Positions 1 through 5,723 of a stretch of DNA of 5,723 nucleotides are shown piece by piece. How positions within the stretch are numbered: the stretch's first letter is position 1; every line of letters begins with the position of its first letter. The notes beneath the pieces were generated by a model. The model saw only the letters and a program-made list of their open reading frames with translations, did no database searches and was not told where the DNA came from. Source of the stretch: Flavobacteriaceae bacterium (GTDB taxonomy: Bacteria > Bacteroidota > Bacteroidia > Flavobacteriales > Flavobacteriaceae). Both the position numbers and the translations under genes were made by a program. The stretch covers positions 1-5,723 of the forward strand of contig JABAYZ010000280.1 of the NCBI GenBank assembly GCA_018608735.1. The letters are read 5' to 3'.

Positions 1-54
1 ATTTTGGGTCGAATTAAACTGCGCAGATTTACGAATGCTTTTGCTCTGATACAT
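1..54 (-). CDS. Probable start of a third operon gene, truncated by the window edge
   Basis: After the helicase stop (TAA, 61-59) only four bases intervene before an ATG at 54-52. The frame then stays open for all 18 codons to the edge, reading MYQSKSIRKSAQFNSTQN. The 4-base gap on the same strand is typical of translationally coupled operon genes, and no terminator hairpin lies in the last bases. The peptide is too short to identify: it is polar, basic at the start and not a signal peptide. There is no recognisable Shine-Dalgarno before it. Another frame is also open across these 54 bases but lacks an ATG, so the ATG frame is preferred. The gene may equally be a chance open frame, since 18 codons is little evidence. 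Confidence 0.45.
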   Translation of the reverse strand, partial: MYQSKSIRKSAQFNSTQN

Positions 55-58
55 AAAG

Positions 59-2863
59 TTACGTTGACTGCCGACAAGCTGAATATGTGAACAGAGAAGA
101 TGGAGATTTTTCCATTGACACTTCACTCATCAAAATCCGTTCTACAGAGGGTAACAGCTCTCTTGCGAAATTGTAGGTTACTTCTTCAGGCAGTGTATTA
201 TTAGGCGGGTTTGTTGATGTCCAAGGTGTTTTTAAAAGTTCAGAAAAAGAATGATGGTCGAGCCTGACCACTCTACCGTTTTTACTGACAACTGCCATCA
301 ACTCTTCTTCTAAAATTTCACCCGTGGCCCCCTGCCAACGGACTTGTAACAGTGAAATCATGTCACCCAAGGTTTGGCTGGGGCTTTCTGCGTAAAGTCC
401 ATCAAACTCAACCCGATCTTGTGCTAGCGCCGCCAGTTCTGAGACGAAGGTACACTCAAAGTCCATTGGTACTAAATCACGATTGCGTTGGACCCGTTCT
501 TGATCAACGCTCAAGCGGACAATAGATTTTCTTCCAAATTCAGGCCATCGTCCAACCATCTCGTCCGGCAATTCAATTTCTATGGTTCGGCCGTAATGTA
601 AGGTGGCTCTTATTGGGATTTTTAAAGCATTTAACATGCCAATAACAAATTCTAATACGTGGCTTTGATCAAACCCGCCTGATACTCTCGTGTTAAAGTT
701 TGATGAAAACTGCAAGATGTCCTCTTCATCAAAACGTGCTTGTTTTGCTTTCTCAATTGCCCTGTCAATTTCTTCCTCAGTTCGGTCTATCGTGAGGTTT
801 TCCGATCTTTCTAGTATCTCCTCCATATCTATGTTGGACAAAAGCTCCCCAAGAATTTCGGAGGATAGGGCTTCTCTATTTTCCGAAGCTATTGCAGACA
901 TATCCGAAGCCATTTTGGTCACACGATCCAGCATGAGCGCTAGTGCTTGACTGTCGAAACTATCGTCAGTCTGTAAATTAATGACTTGAACTCGTTTGTT
1001 CTGTCCATAACGGTATAGGCGACCAATTCTTTGTACCAACCGGCTCGGGTTCCATGGTAAGTCGTAATTTACCATTACGTGGCAACTTCGCTGGAGGTTT
1101 AAGCCTTCGCCACCAGCTTCAGTAGAAACCATAACCCTGCTTTCGCCTTGGTTAAAACGGAAAACACTTTCCATTTTTTGATCTAAAGTCATCGAGCCAT
1201 TAATAAGTTCTATACCGGCGTCCTTCGGCAACTCCGTTTGTAATTTGGCACGAAGATATTCTTGCGTAGCTCGATATTCTGTAAATATCAGAAGATTTTC
1301 GCCACTTGCTAACAGTGGTCTCGCAATGTCTGCTAGAAATGTTTCTAATTTGCTGTCTTGTTGTTTGGTTTTTCTCACTAATTCTATCAATTCATTTAAT
1401 TTCTCTATCTCATCATCAAAGAATTGAGGTACACCGGTAATAGCTTCGTGATTGCTTAAATCGTCAGCGTCTTCGTCATCATCATCAAAATTCAATTCAA
1501 CATATGGATTTTTTTCGCCGGTTAGGAGACGTTTTAGCCGTCTTTCAAGTGCAATCTGAATTGCGGCTACAGAAGACGACCCCAGCTTCCTGTATGTTGT
1601 CATAACAAAGCCGATTGCTCGACCGGAAATTTTATTTTTAGCTGCATTACTGGCCTGGTAACCTTTTTTTAAATATAAAGTTAAAGCCTTATCTGCTTCA
1701 TACATGGCGTCAGTTTTTGGTGCTACGTAGCGTAAAGTGTCGTGTCCTTTAAAAAGTAAATTTCCTTCTGCATCGGTAACTCTACTTTTTTTGTTTCTAA
1801 TAATTATTTCGCCAACAATTTCGGGATTGATTTCTAAATTTCTTATGTCGGCTTTCAAATCGGGACGCACTAATTCAAGCAATGCGGCAAACTTCTGGGT
1901 CTTCCCTTGGTGAGGTGTTGCCGTAAGTAGTAACAAACAGGATGTCTTGCCTTGTAAGGCTGCTGCTAGACGATATCGACTCGTTTGTTGACCAGTTTCG
2001 CTTCTACCAAGACGGTGTGCCTCATCAAAAATTATAACATCCCAAGTACCTGCGTTTAAGAGCATAGATAAATGATCATCGCGCTTCGCCAAATCCATAG
2101 AAACGATAACGGTGTCTCGATTTTGCATTTCATCCGTGAATTCTGGAGTGAAATCTCTATTGTAGATTTCAAACGAGCGTGAAAATTTGAAACGCATTTC
2201 CTCTTTCCATTGTCTGGTTAAAGATGCTGGGCATACAATCAGTATACGGCGACACCTATTACGTTTTTCTAAAGCATGTAGAATTAGGCCCACCTCGATT
2301 GTCTTTCCGAGGCCCACGTCATCCGCTAATAGAAATCTCGCTGATGGTGCTGAAACCACTTTTTTTGCAACGTCAAGTTGATGTGGTAGTGGATCAATGT
2401 CTAACCTGCCAAGAGCACCTGTGTTCATGTCCCAAATTTGCAAGCTTTTTGCCAAGGCTCTTAAACGAAACCGTTCCCCATGATTTGTATGACGTCCAAC
2501 CAGTCTTTTTACTACTCGAGCCTCAACTGGGTGGGCCTGTCCCATTACCCTCCAATCTAACCACCGACTTTCCCCAGTTTCAGCAAAACAAACTAAAAGC
2601 TGCGTTAAACCCATTTCGGTTCGAACTAGTAATACTTTGCCAAAGCCTAGGCTTTTTCCTGTGGCAGTAAGTGGCTGGTGCACTACATAGTTATTTCTTG
2701 AAAAGCCATTCTTGAGGTTCCCAATTTCAACCCACCTAGAGGTACCATCTTGGAAATAAATTAAAGCATTTTCTGGACTAGCCGCTGGCCGAACTTCGCG
2801 AACTAAACCAATAACGTCATTGGGAAGCTTAACCTTACAATTTTTTGTCGGAGCGATTGTCAT
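59..2863 (-). CDS. RapA/HepA-like SNF2-family DEAH-box helicase (934 aa)
   Basis: An ATP-dependent SF2 translocase, probably acting on DNA or a DNA-protein complex. Visible motifs: Q-like LPHQ (159-162), Walker A DDVGLGKT (181-188), Ia (CPASLTRQW, 211-219), DEAH (280-283), TATPH (314-318), IV (LLIFTEY, 524-530), V (STEAGGEGLNLQ, 580-591) and VI (QRIGRLYRYGQ, 611-621, arginine fingers R615 and R618). All are intact, so it should be active. Residues 13-108 hold two repeated small modules (FQDGTSRWVE, then FAETGESRWLD) resembling RapA's tandem N-terminal barrels. An acidic insert (458-473) separates the two motor lobes; 640-715 is charged and helical; 715-934 is unassigned and shows no nuclease motif. 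Length and layout fit RapA and the SNF2-type defence helicases DrmD (DISARM) and BrxHII (BREX III). I cannot choose among them, so no symbol is given. The start ATG has no good Shine-Dalgarno and may rely on coupling to the ankyrin gene 21 bases upstream. Confidence 0.93.
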   Translation of the reverse strand: MTIAPTKNCKVKLPNDVIGLVREVRPAASPENALIYFQDGTSRWVEIGNLKNGFSRNNYVVHQPLTATGKSLGFGKVLLVRTEMGLTQLLVCFAETGESRWLDWRVMGQAHPVEARVVKRLVGRHTNHGERFRLRALAKSLQIWDMNTGALGRLDIDPLPHQLDVAKKVVSAPSARFLLADDVGLGKTIEVGLILHALEKRNRCRRILIVCPASLTRQWKEEMRFKFSRSFEIYNRDFTPEFTDEMQNRDTVIVSMDLAKRDDHLSMLLNAGTWDVIIFDEAHRLGRSETGQQTSRYRLAAALQGKTSCLLLLTATPHQGKTQKFAALLELVRPDLKADIRNLEINPEIVGEIIIRNKKSRVTDAEGNLLFKGHDTLRYVAPKTDAMYEADKALTLYLKKGYQASNAAKNKISGRAIGFVMTTYRKLGSSSVAAIQIALERRLKRLLTGEKNPYVELNFDDDDEDADDLSNHEAITGVPQFFDDEIEKLNELIELVRKTKQQDSKLETFLADIARPLLASGENLLIFTEYRATQEYLRAKLQTELPKDAGIELINGSMTLDQKMESVFRFNQGESRVMVSTEAGGEGLNLQRSCHVMVNYDLPWNPSRLVQRIGRLYRYGQNKRVQVINLQTDDSFDSQALALMLDRVTKMASDMSAIASENREALSSEILGELLSNIDMEEILERSENLTIDRTEEEIDRAIEKAKQARFDEEDILQFSSNFNTRVSGGFDQSHVLEFVIGMLNALKIPIRATLHYGRTIEIELPDEMVGRWPEFGRKSIVRLSVDQERVQRNRDLVPMDFECTFVSELAALAQDRVEFDGLYAESPSQTLGDMISLLQVRWQGATGEILEEELMAVVSKNGRVVRLDHHSFSELLKTPWTSTNPPNNTLPEEVTYNFARELLPSVERILMSEVSMEKSPSSLFTYSACRQST
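2540..2827 (-). other. Tandem N-terminal small beta-rich modules of the helicase
   Basis: Residues 13-108 of the helicase contain two similar short stretches: IYFQDGTSRWVEIGNL near 35-50 and VCFAETGESRWLDWRVM near 91-107, each preceded by a valine-rich strand (VIGLVREV; FGKVLLV). The position just before the ATPase core matches that of the tandem Tudor/SH3-like barrels of RapA. The fold is an inference from position and pattern; sequence similarity to RapA itself is low here. Confidence 0.5.
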
Positions 2864-2884
2864 ATTAAAAAACCATTATTAGAG

Positions 2885-5242
2885 CTACCACGCTTTCACA
2901 TTGGAGGGCAGCGGCACCCTCTTGCAACTAAGATAATTAGAATAAAAAGAATACTCAGGAGAAATTCCGTTCAAAGATTCGAACCTTTCTGGTTCCAAAT
3001 TGAGCCATTCGTCTTGCCAAGTTACACAAATCAGGTTTTCAATTTCGGAAAGCGCGTAATTATCTGAAAGATCCTTCGCTAGTTTCCAAGTCATAGTGTT
3101 TTTCAGGTTAGGACTTCGAGTTACAACCCACGTACCTTCGAGTTTACTATATCGACGAATTAGCCACGAATTTGGATTATTTAACCAAAGAAGTTTTATT
3201 TGATAAATGTCGTATATTTCGTCAATTTGACATCCATTGGCTACCAAACGTTCAATAGCAGCGTAGCTCTGATAAAAAGGAAAATCAGCAAAAATTTCAA
3301 TTAAAATTTTGTGTGTTTTAGATTGGTCTTTCAAATTATAATGCACGACATTGTTGAGTAATTTGTTACTATATTTAAATATTTTGTAATCTTCTAGTTC
3401 GACCTCGTCTGTATAAATAGTATCAAAATTTACTGTGGCTTCTTCTAAGTTTTCGTCAAGAAACAGCTCCCAATCTTCGACGTCATCAGTCGTTTTTAAA
3501 TTTTTTGTCCATTCATTAGCCCGATTATTATCTGAGTTGTGCCCGAGCTTTGGTGGTGAATAATGCTCAAAAATTTCATCAGTGTTGCCTTCAAATTGGT
3601 CAAAGGCGCTGTCAACACTCAGAAAATCGTCTTCAAATTTATTTGGTTCAACTAAGGGTGAAGTATCCGGTGGTTCTTCCACCTGAGTAGTTTCGGGATG
3701 CACCTCGTGTGAGGCGAGGGTCAAATCCGTAGTCGACCCCTCTATTTTTTTTGAGGCAGTTTCGTGAGAGGACACTCTCCCATGGTTGTTGTGCTCAGCT
3801 GGATTATTTGGATTTAGGGCTAAGTCGTAGTCGATATTATCTGAAAAAATTTCGCTGAAAGGATCTAAGTTAGCCGAGCCAGTAGCATCTTCGTTGTGAT
3901 AGATTGTATTGTCTAACTCTTTTATTTGCTCCTGAACATCTGTGAGGCCTTGCACCAATTTTTTTTCTGTAAGGTCATCTGTCGTTTTTGCTTCAATGGG
4001 CTTTATTCTTGTTCCACAAGCTGGACAAAATGACAGTTTAGTATTTTTATCAAAGCCCTCAAATGTCTGTTCACATTTAATACATTGTGAAATTATTTCA
4101 TAAACTTCGACTACACCTGCTGACGTATCATTTTGATCAGGAGGATTATGTCCTGCAGTTTTAGGCTGCGCATCATTTATATTGAATGTTTCATCAATTT
4201 CCAAATTTGTAATTATTTTTGTTTTTTCATTATTTTGGTCGGCCCTGGAAAAAGTATCTAATTTATGTTCAGAAACTACTTTTGTGGCCTGTTTGAATCC
4301 CTCAGTGGTTTGATTTTTTTCCAGAGAGAAATCCAAATTATTTTCCTCTAGCAAGTTTTCAAAAAAGTATGAAACTAGAGAATTACGATACTGGATTGAA
4401 AAATCGAATGGTGTTTTGCCGAAATAGTTTGGATCATTGACGGACCATTCATTTTTAATGAGAAATTTTAAATCTCTTATTTTTCCGAATGCTGCGGTGT
4501 AATGTACAATTGTATTTCCAATGTTGTCCTTGTAGGTTCTGTTGTTTTTGAAAAATGAAAACTGGCTTGATCTAACTTTGTCAACCCAATCCTCAATAAA
4601 ACCCTCGCTAGGTTCGTAAAAGTCGCTGTTTACAGAATTAAATTCATCCCTGGTTCCGTTACTGACTAGAAATTTCAAAATTTCGTAATTTTCGTGATTT
4701 TCATAATATTTAGCAAAGTCTATTGGAGATTTTCCAAATTCATTTAGTTGCTCAATCGGCCAGTCTAATAAAATCAACTGCCTTAAAAGTTGGGCTGAGG
4801 CAAATGCAGCTGCATAATGAAAATAAGTATTCCGACAATTATCGAATGTGGTAAATATATTTATATTTTTTAATATTTTACCGTATTTTATGGATCGACA
4901 CCACTCTTCATTAAACCCTGTTTTAGGCTCATATTCACTTGTAGGAAAATCATGGTTGAGGTGCTCGTCTAGAGGATCGTTGGAAGGGTTATTTAGAAAT
5001 TCCTGATCTGATTTAGCCGCAGGAATGTTCCCCGCTGGGGCTTCAATGCTATCCCAATCACCGTAGTCTATAAATAATTCGTCGGGGTGTGAGTTTTCAG
5101 TTAATTCTGAAAACGCGCCAATAAATGTGTCTTCAGGGTGCGTGTTTAACGACGCTTGACCCAGTTTTGGTTCTAGGCGCCCTTTTGGGGGGCCGCTCTC
5201 AGTCAGGTCTCTTTTTAAAAAATTAGCGAGAAACTTTTTCAT
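2885..5242 (-). CDS. Ankyrin-repeat, zinc-ribbon protein with an unrecognised C-terminal domain (785 aa)
   Basis: Not a family I can name; no enzymatic motif is visible. Residues 1-100 are acidic and disordered-looking, with a short basic-amphipathic start (MKKFLANFLKR). Residues 104-196 and 209-301 are two copies of one module: each opens YEPxxGFxEdW and carries an ankyrin-like core (GNTxxHYxAAF, then a helix and FGKxPxDF). C387, C390, C406 and C409 form a CxxC-x15-CPxCG zinc ribbon. Residues 415-570 are an acidic, Asn/Asp/Glu-rich linker. Residues 573-785 form a Trp-rich, probably helical domain. There is no signal peptide or membrane segment, so it is probably cytoplasmic. The ATG at 5242 is well supported: an in-frame TAG lies at 5267-5269 and the next in-frame Met is residue 717. 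No clear Shine-Dalgarno precedes it. It is first in the apparent operon, 21 bases before the helicase. An adaptor or sensor role is inferred from ankyrin and zinc ribbons being binding folds. Confidence 0.9.
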   Translation of the reverse strand: MKKFLANFLKRDLTESGPPKGRLEPKLGQASLNTHPEDTFIGAFSELTENSHPDELFIDYGDWDSIEAPAGNIPAAKSDQEFLNNPSNDPLDEHLNHDFPTSEYEPKTGFNEEWCRSIKYGKILKNINIFTTFDNCRNTYFHYAAAFASAQLLRQLILLDWPIEQLNEFGKSPIDFAKYYENHENYEILKFLVSNGTRDEFNSVNSDFYEPSEGFIEDWVDKVRSSQFSFFKNNRTYKDNIGNTIVHYTAAFGKIRDLKFLIKNEWSVNDPNYFGKTPFDFSIQYRNSLVSYFFENLLEENNLDFSLEKNQTTEGFKQATKVVSEHKLDTFSRADQNNEKTKIITNLEIDETFNINDAQPKTAGHNPPDQNDTSAGVVEVYEIISQCIKCEQTFEGFDKNTKLSFCPACGTRIKPIEAKTTDDLTEKKLVQGLTDVQEQIKELDNTIYHNEDATGSANLDPFSEIFSDNIDYDLALNPNNPAEHNNHGRVSSHETASKKIEGSTTDLTLASHEVHPETTQVEEPPDTSPLVEPNKFEDDFLSVDSAFDQFEGNTDEIFEHYSPPKLGHNSDNNRANEWTKNLKTTDDVEDWELFLDENLEEATVNFDTIYTDEVELEDYKIFKYSNKLLNNVVHYNLKDQSKTHKILIEIFADFPFYQSYAAIERLVANGCQIDEIYDIYQIKLLWLNNPNSWLIRRYSKLEGTWVVTRSPNLKNTMTWKLAKDLSDNYALSEIENLICVTWQDEWLNLEPERFESLNGISPEYSFYSNYLSCKRVPLPSNVKAW
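4016..4084 (-). other. Zinc-ribbon segment within the ankyrin protein
   Basis: This part encodes residues 387-409 with the pattern C-I-K-C, fifteen residues, then C-P-A-C-G. Two CxxC knuckles at this spacing are the classic four-cysteine zinc ribbon. It lies between the ankyrin modules and the acidic linker, as a small independent domain for protein or nucleic-acid contact. Confidence 0.8.
4340..4933 (-). repeat. Tandem duplication of an approximately 93-residue ankyrin module inside the ankyrin gene
   Basis: Residues 104-196 and 209-301 align with a constant offset of 105 residues. Matching landmarks are YEPKTGFNEEW and YEPSEGFIEDW at the start, RNTYFHYAAAF and GNTIVHYTAAF in the ankyrin helix-turn, and NEFGKSPIDFA and NYFGKTPFDFS at the next hairpin. 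Each module is about two to three ankyrin repeats with its own conserved leader, so the duplicated unit is longer than one 33-residue repeat. Between the landmarks the copies differ widely, which suggests an old duplication. Confidence 0.75.
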
Positions 5243-5268
5243 CTCATTTGTGTATTGTGGATATCGCT

Positions 5269-5297
5269 ATCATAGGTGTTTGACACATTTTTCTCAT
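5269..5297 (-). promoter_or_regulatory. Candidate sigma70-type promoter of the ankyrin-helicase operon
   Basis: On the minus strand, a TATGAT hexamer (5274-5269; five of six matches to the -10 consensus) lies 17 bases after ATGAGA (5297-5292; four of six to TTGACA). Transcription would begin near 5262, giving a leader of about 20 bases before the ATG at 5242. Position and spacing are good but the -35 is weak, and AT-rich DNA yields such matches by chance. Confidence 0.4.
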
Positions 5298-5562
5298 TCC
5301 AGCTCTCCATAAGTTTACATATTTTGGTAGCCAGGATAGTGAATATGAACAAGTTATCAACATGATTTGGTATCAAATTGACTTTTTAAATTAGGATTCA
5401 TGCAAGCTGCACTTTTATCTCTGTTTCTGCATAGCTGTCTCAATATTCCCGCAAATCCCGGCTCTAAAATGACTTTTTTGCGGCTGAGGCAATCGACCGC
5501 TTGAAGGCTGGCTTCACCCAGGAATAATCTCAAACCTTCTGTCTGGCAATTGATAAAGGTCG

Positions 5563-5593
5563 CTGACTGTCAGAGAGATTTTAAGTGACTTAA
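5563..5593. repeat. Two adjacent short palindromes, operator-like
   Basis: CTGACTGTCAG (5563-5573) and TTAAGTGACTTAA (5581-5593) are each perfect inverted repeats around a single central base. Their centres, 5568 and 5587, are 19 bases apart, about two helical turns, so two dimeric regulators could bind the same face. They lie some 320 bases before the ankyrin start and just ahead of the possible small peptide, so any target gene is uncertain. Their half-sites differ, which weakens the case for one regulator binding both. Confidence 0.3.
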
Positions 5594-5608
5594 CTGCAGG
5601 GTGCTGTC

Positions 5609-5683
5609 ATGTTGAATAAGCGGTTTTTTAATGTAGGCTGCACCAGAATTTTGTTCCTAACTTACATACTCCTAATAATTTAA
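5609..5683 (+). CDS. Possible 24-residue hydrophobic peptide (weak)
   Basis: A plus-strand ATG at 5609 opens 24 codons ending in TAA at 5681-5683. An AGGG at 5598-5601 sits seven bases before the ATG, better Shine-Dalgarno spacing than any larger gene here shows. The peptide starts MLNKRFFN and ends in the hydrophobic stretch ILFLTYILLII, which could span or insert into a membrane, as type I toxins or small membrane peptides do. No strong promoter was found and the hydrophobic residues are expected from AT-rich DNA, so this may well be chance. It would be divergent from the ankyrin operon. Confidence 0.15.
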   Translation: MLNKRFFNVGCTRILFLTYILLII

Positions 5684-5685
5684 TT

Positions 5686-5705
5686 TACATTTCATTAGAA
5701 ATGTA
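5686..5705. repeat. Perfect 8-bp inverted repeat with a 4-base spacer
   Basis: TACATTTC and GAAATGTA flank ATTA at 5686-5705. It could be an operator or an AT-rich hairpin. Neither strand has a run of T after the stem, so an intrinsic terminator is unlikely. It begins two bases after the stop of the possible 24-residue peptide. Confidence 0.35.
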
Positions 5706-5723
5706 CGCGAAACGATGCACCAC

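Larger units (their letters stand above)
5243..5723. other. Non-coding region upstream of the operon, with no convincing gene
   Basis: These 481 bases hold the candidate promoter next to the ankyrin gene and several short palindromes further out. Around 5440-5570 the composition looks more GC-rich than in the flanking genes. A minus-strand frame there stays open from 5569 to a TGA at 5359-5357 (70 codons) but has no ATG near its start, and its peptide (for example EPGFAGILRQLCRN) is not one I recognise. It may be a decayed gene end or chance. A plus-strand ATG frame at 5400-5504 (34 codons) overlaps it and is also unconvincing. No tRNA, attachment site or insertion-sequence end was recognised. 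Confidence 0.6.

Noticed and set aside
690..950. Plus-strand frame of 86 codons
   Set aside because: It lies opposite the helicase coding region, is a Ser/Ile-rich low-complexity peptide and has no ribosome binding site; a shadow of the real gene.
1245..1427. Plus-strand frame of 60 codons
   Set aside because: Antisense to the second helicase lobe, with low-complexity composition; a shadow frame.
2187..2670. Overlapping plus-strand frames, the longer of 148 codons, opposite the helicase N-terminal part
   Set aside because: The helicase motifs in the minus frame are unambiguous here; the antisense peptides resemble no family and overlap one another.
59..2863. Naming the helicase drmD, brxHII or rapA
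   Set aside because: Motifs place it in the broad family, but no DISARM or BREX partner gene is in the window and a tree would be needed to choose.
5400..5504. Plus-strand 34-codon frame starting MQAALLSLFLHSC, superficially like a lipoprotein signal peptide
   Set aside because: The AGGA is only three bases from the ATG, the peptide is very short, it lacks a proper lipobox and it overlaps another open frame.
5686..5705. Inverted repeat as an intrinsic terminator
   Set aside because: The stem is AT-rich and no T-run follows on either strand.
1..5723. CRISPR array, tRNA, rRNA or insertion-sequence ends
   Set aside because: No regularly spaced repeats, cloverleaf-like segments, transposase motifs or terminal inverted repeats were seen on either strand.

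Overview
The window is an AT-rich bacterial stretch carrying a compact run of minus-strand genes that reads leftward. The order of transcription is: a 785-residue ankyrin-repeat/zinc-ribbon protein (5242-2885), a 934-residue RapA-like SNF2-family helicase (2863-59), and the first 18 codons of a probable third gene (54-1) cut off by the window edge. The gaps are 21 and 4 bases and no terminator is visible between genes, so this looks like one operon. The organism cannot be named from the sequence. Bacterial gene packing and similarity of the helicase to RapA/HepA fit a proteobacterium, but that is inference.

Right-hand region (5243-5723): 481 bases without a convincing gene. It holds a plausible sigma70-type promoter just ahead of the ankyrin gene (5269-5297), a patch around 5440-5570 that looks more GC-rich than the genes and contains a start-less open frame, two adjacent short palindromes (5563-5573 and 5581-5593), a possible 24-residue hydrophobic peptide on the plus strand (5609-5683), and a perfect 8-bp inverted repeat (5686-5705).

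Middle region (2885-5242): the ankyrin protein has, in order, an acidic N-terminal tail, two copies of an approximately 93-residue ankyrin-containing module, a four-cysteine zinc ribbon, a long acidic low-complexity linker, and a Trp-rich C-terminal domain that I do not recognise. It looks like an adaptor or sensor rather than an enzyme.

Left-hand region (1-2863): the helicase has all canonical superfamily 2 motifs intact, preceded by two small repeated modules that resemble the tandem N-terminal barrels of RapA. Helicases of this broad class occur in bacterial anti-phage loci (DISARM DrmD, BREX type III BrxHII). An adaptor-like protein, a full-length SNF2 motor and a further tightly spaced gene could form an undescribed defence or DNA/transcription-surveillance system. 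This is an inference: no nuclease, methylase or known defence partner lies inside the window, and the missing third gene would be the most informative.
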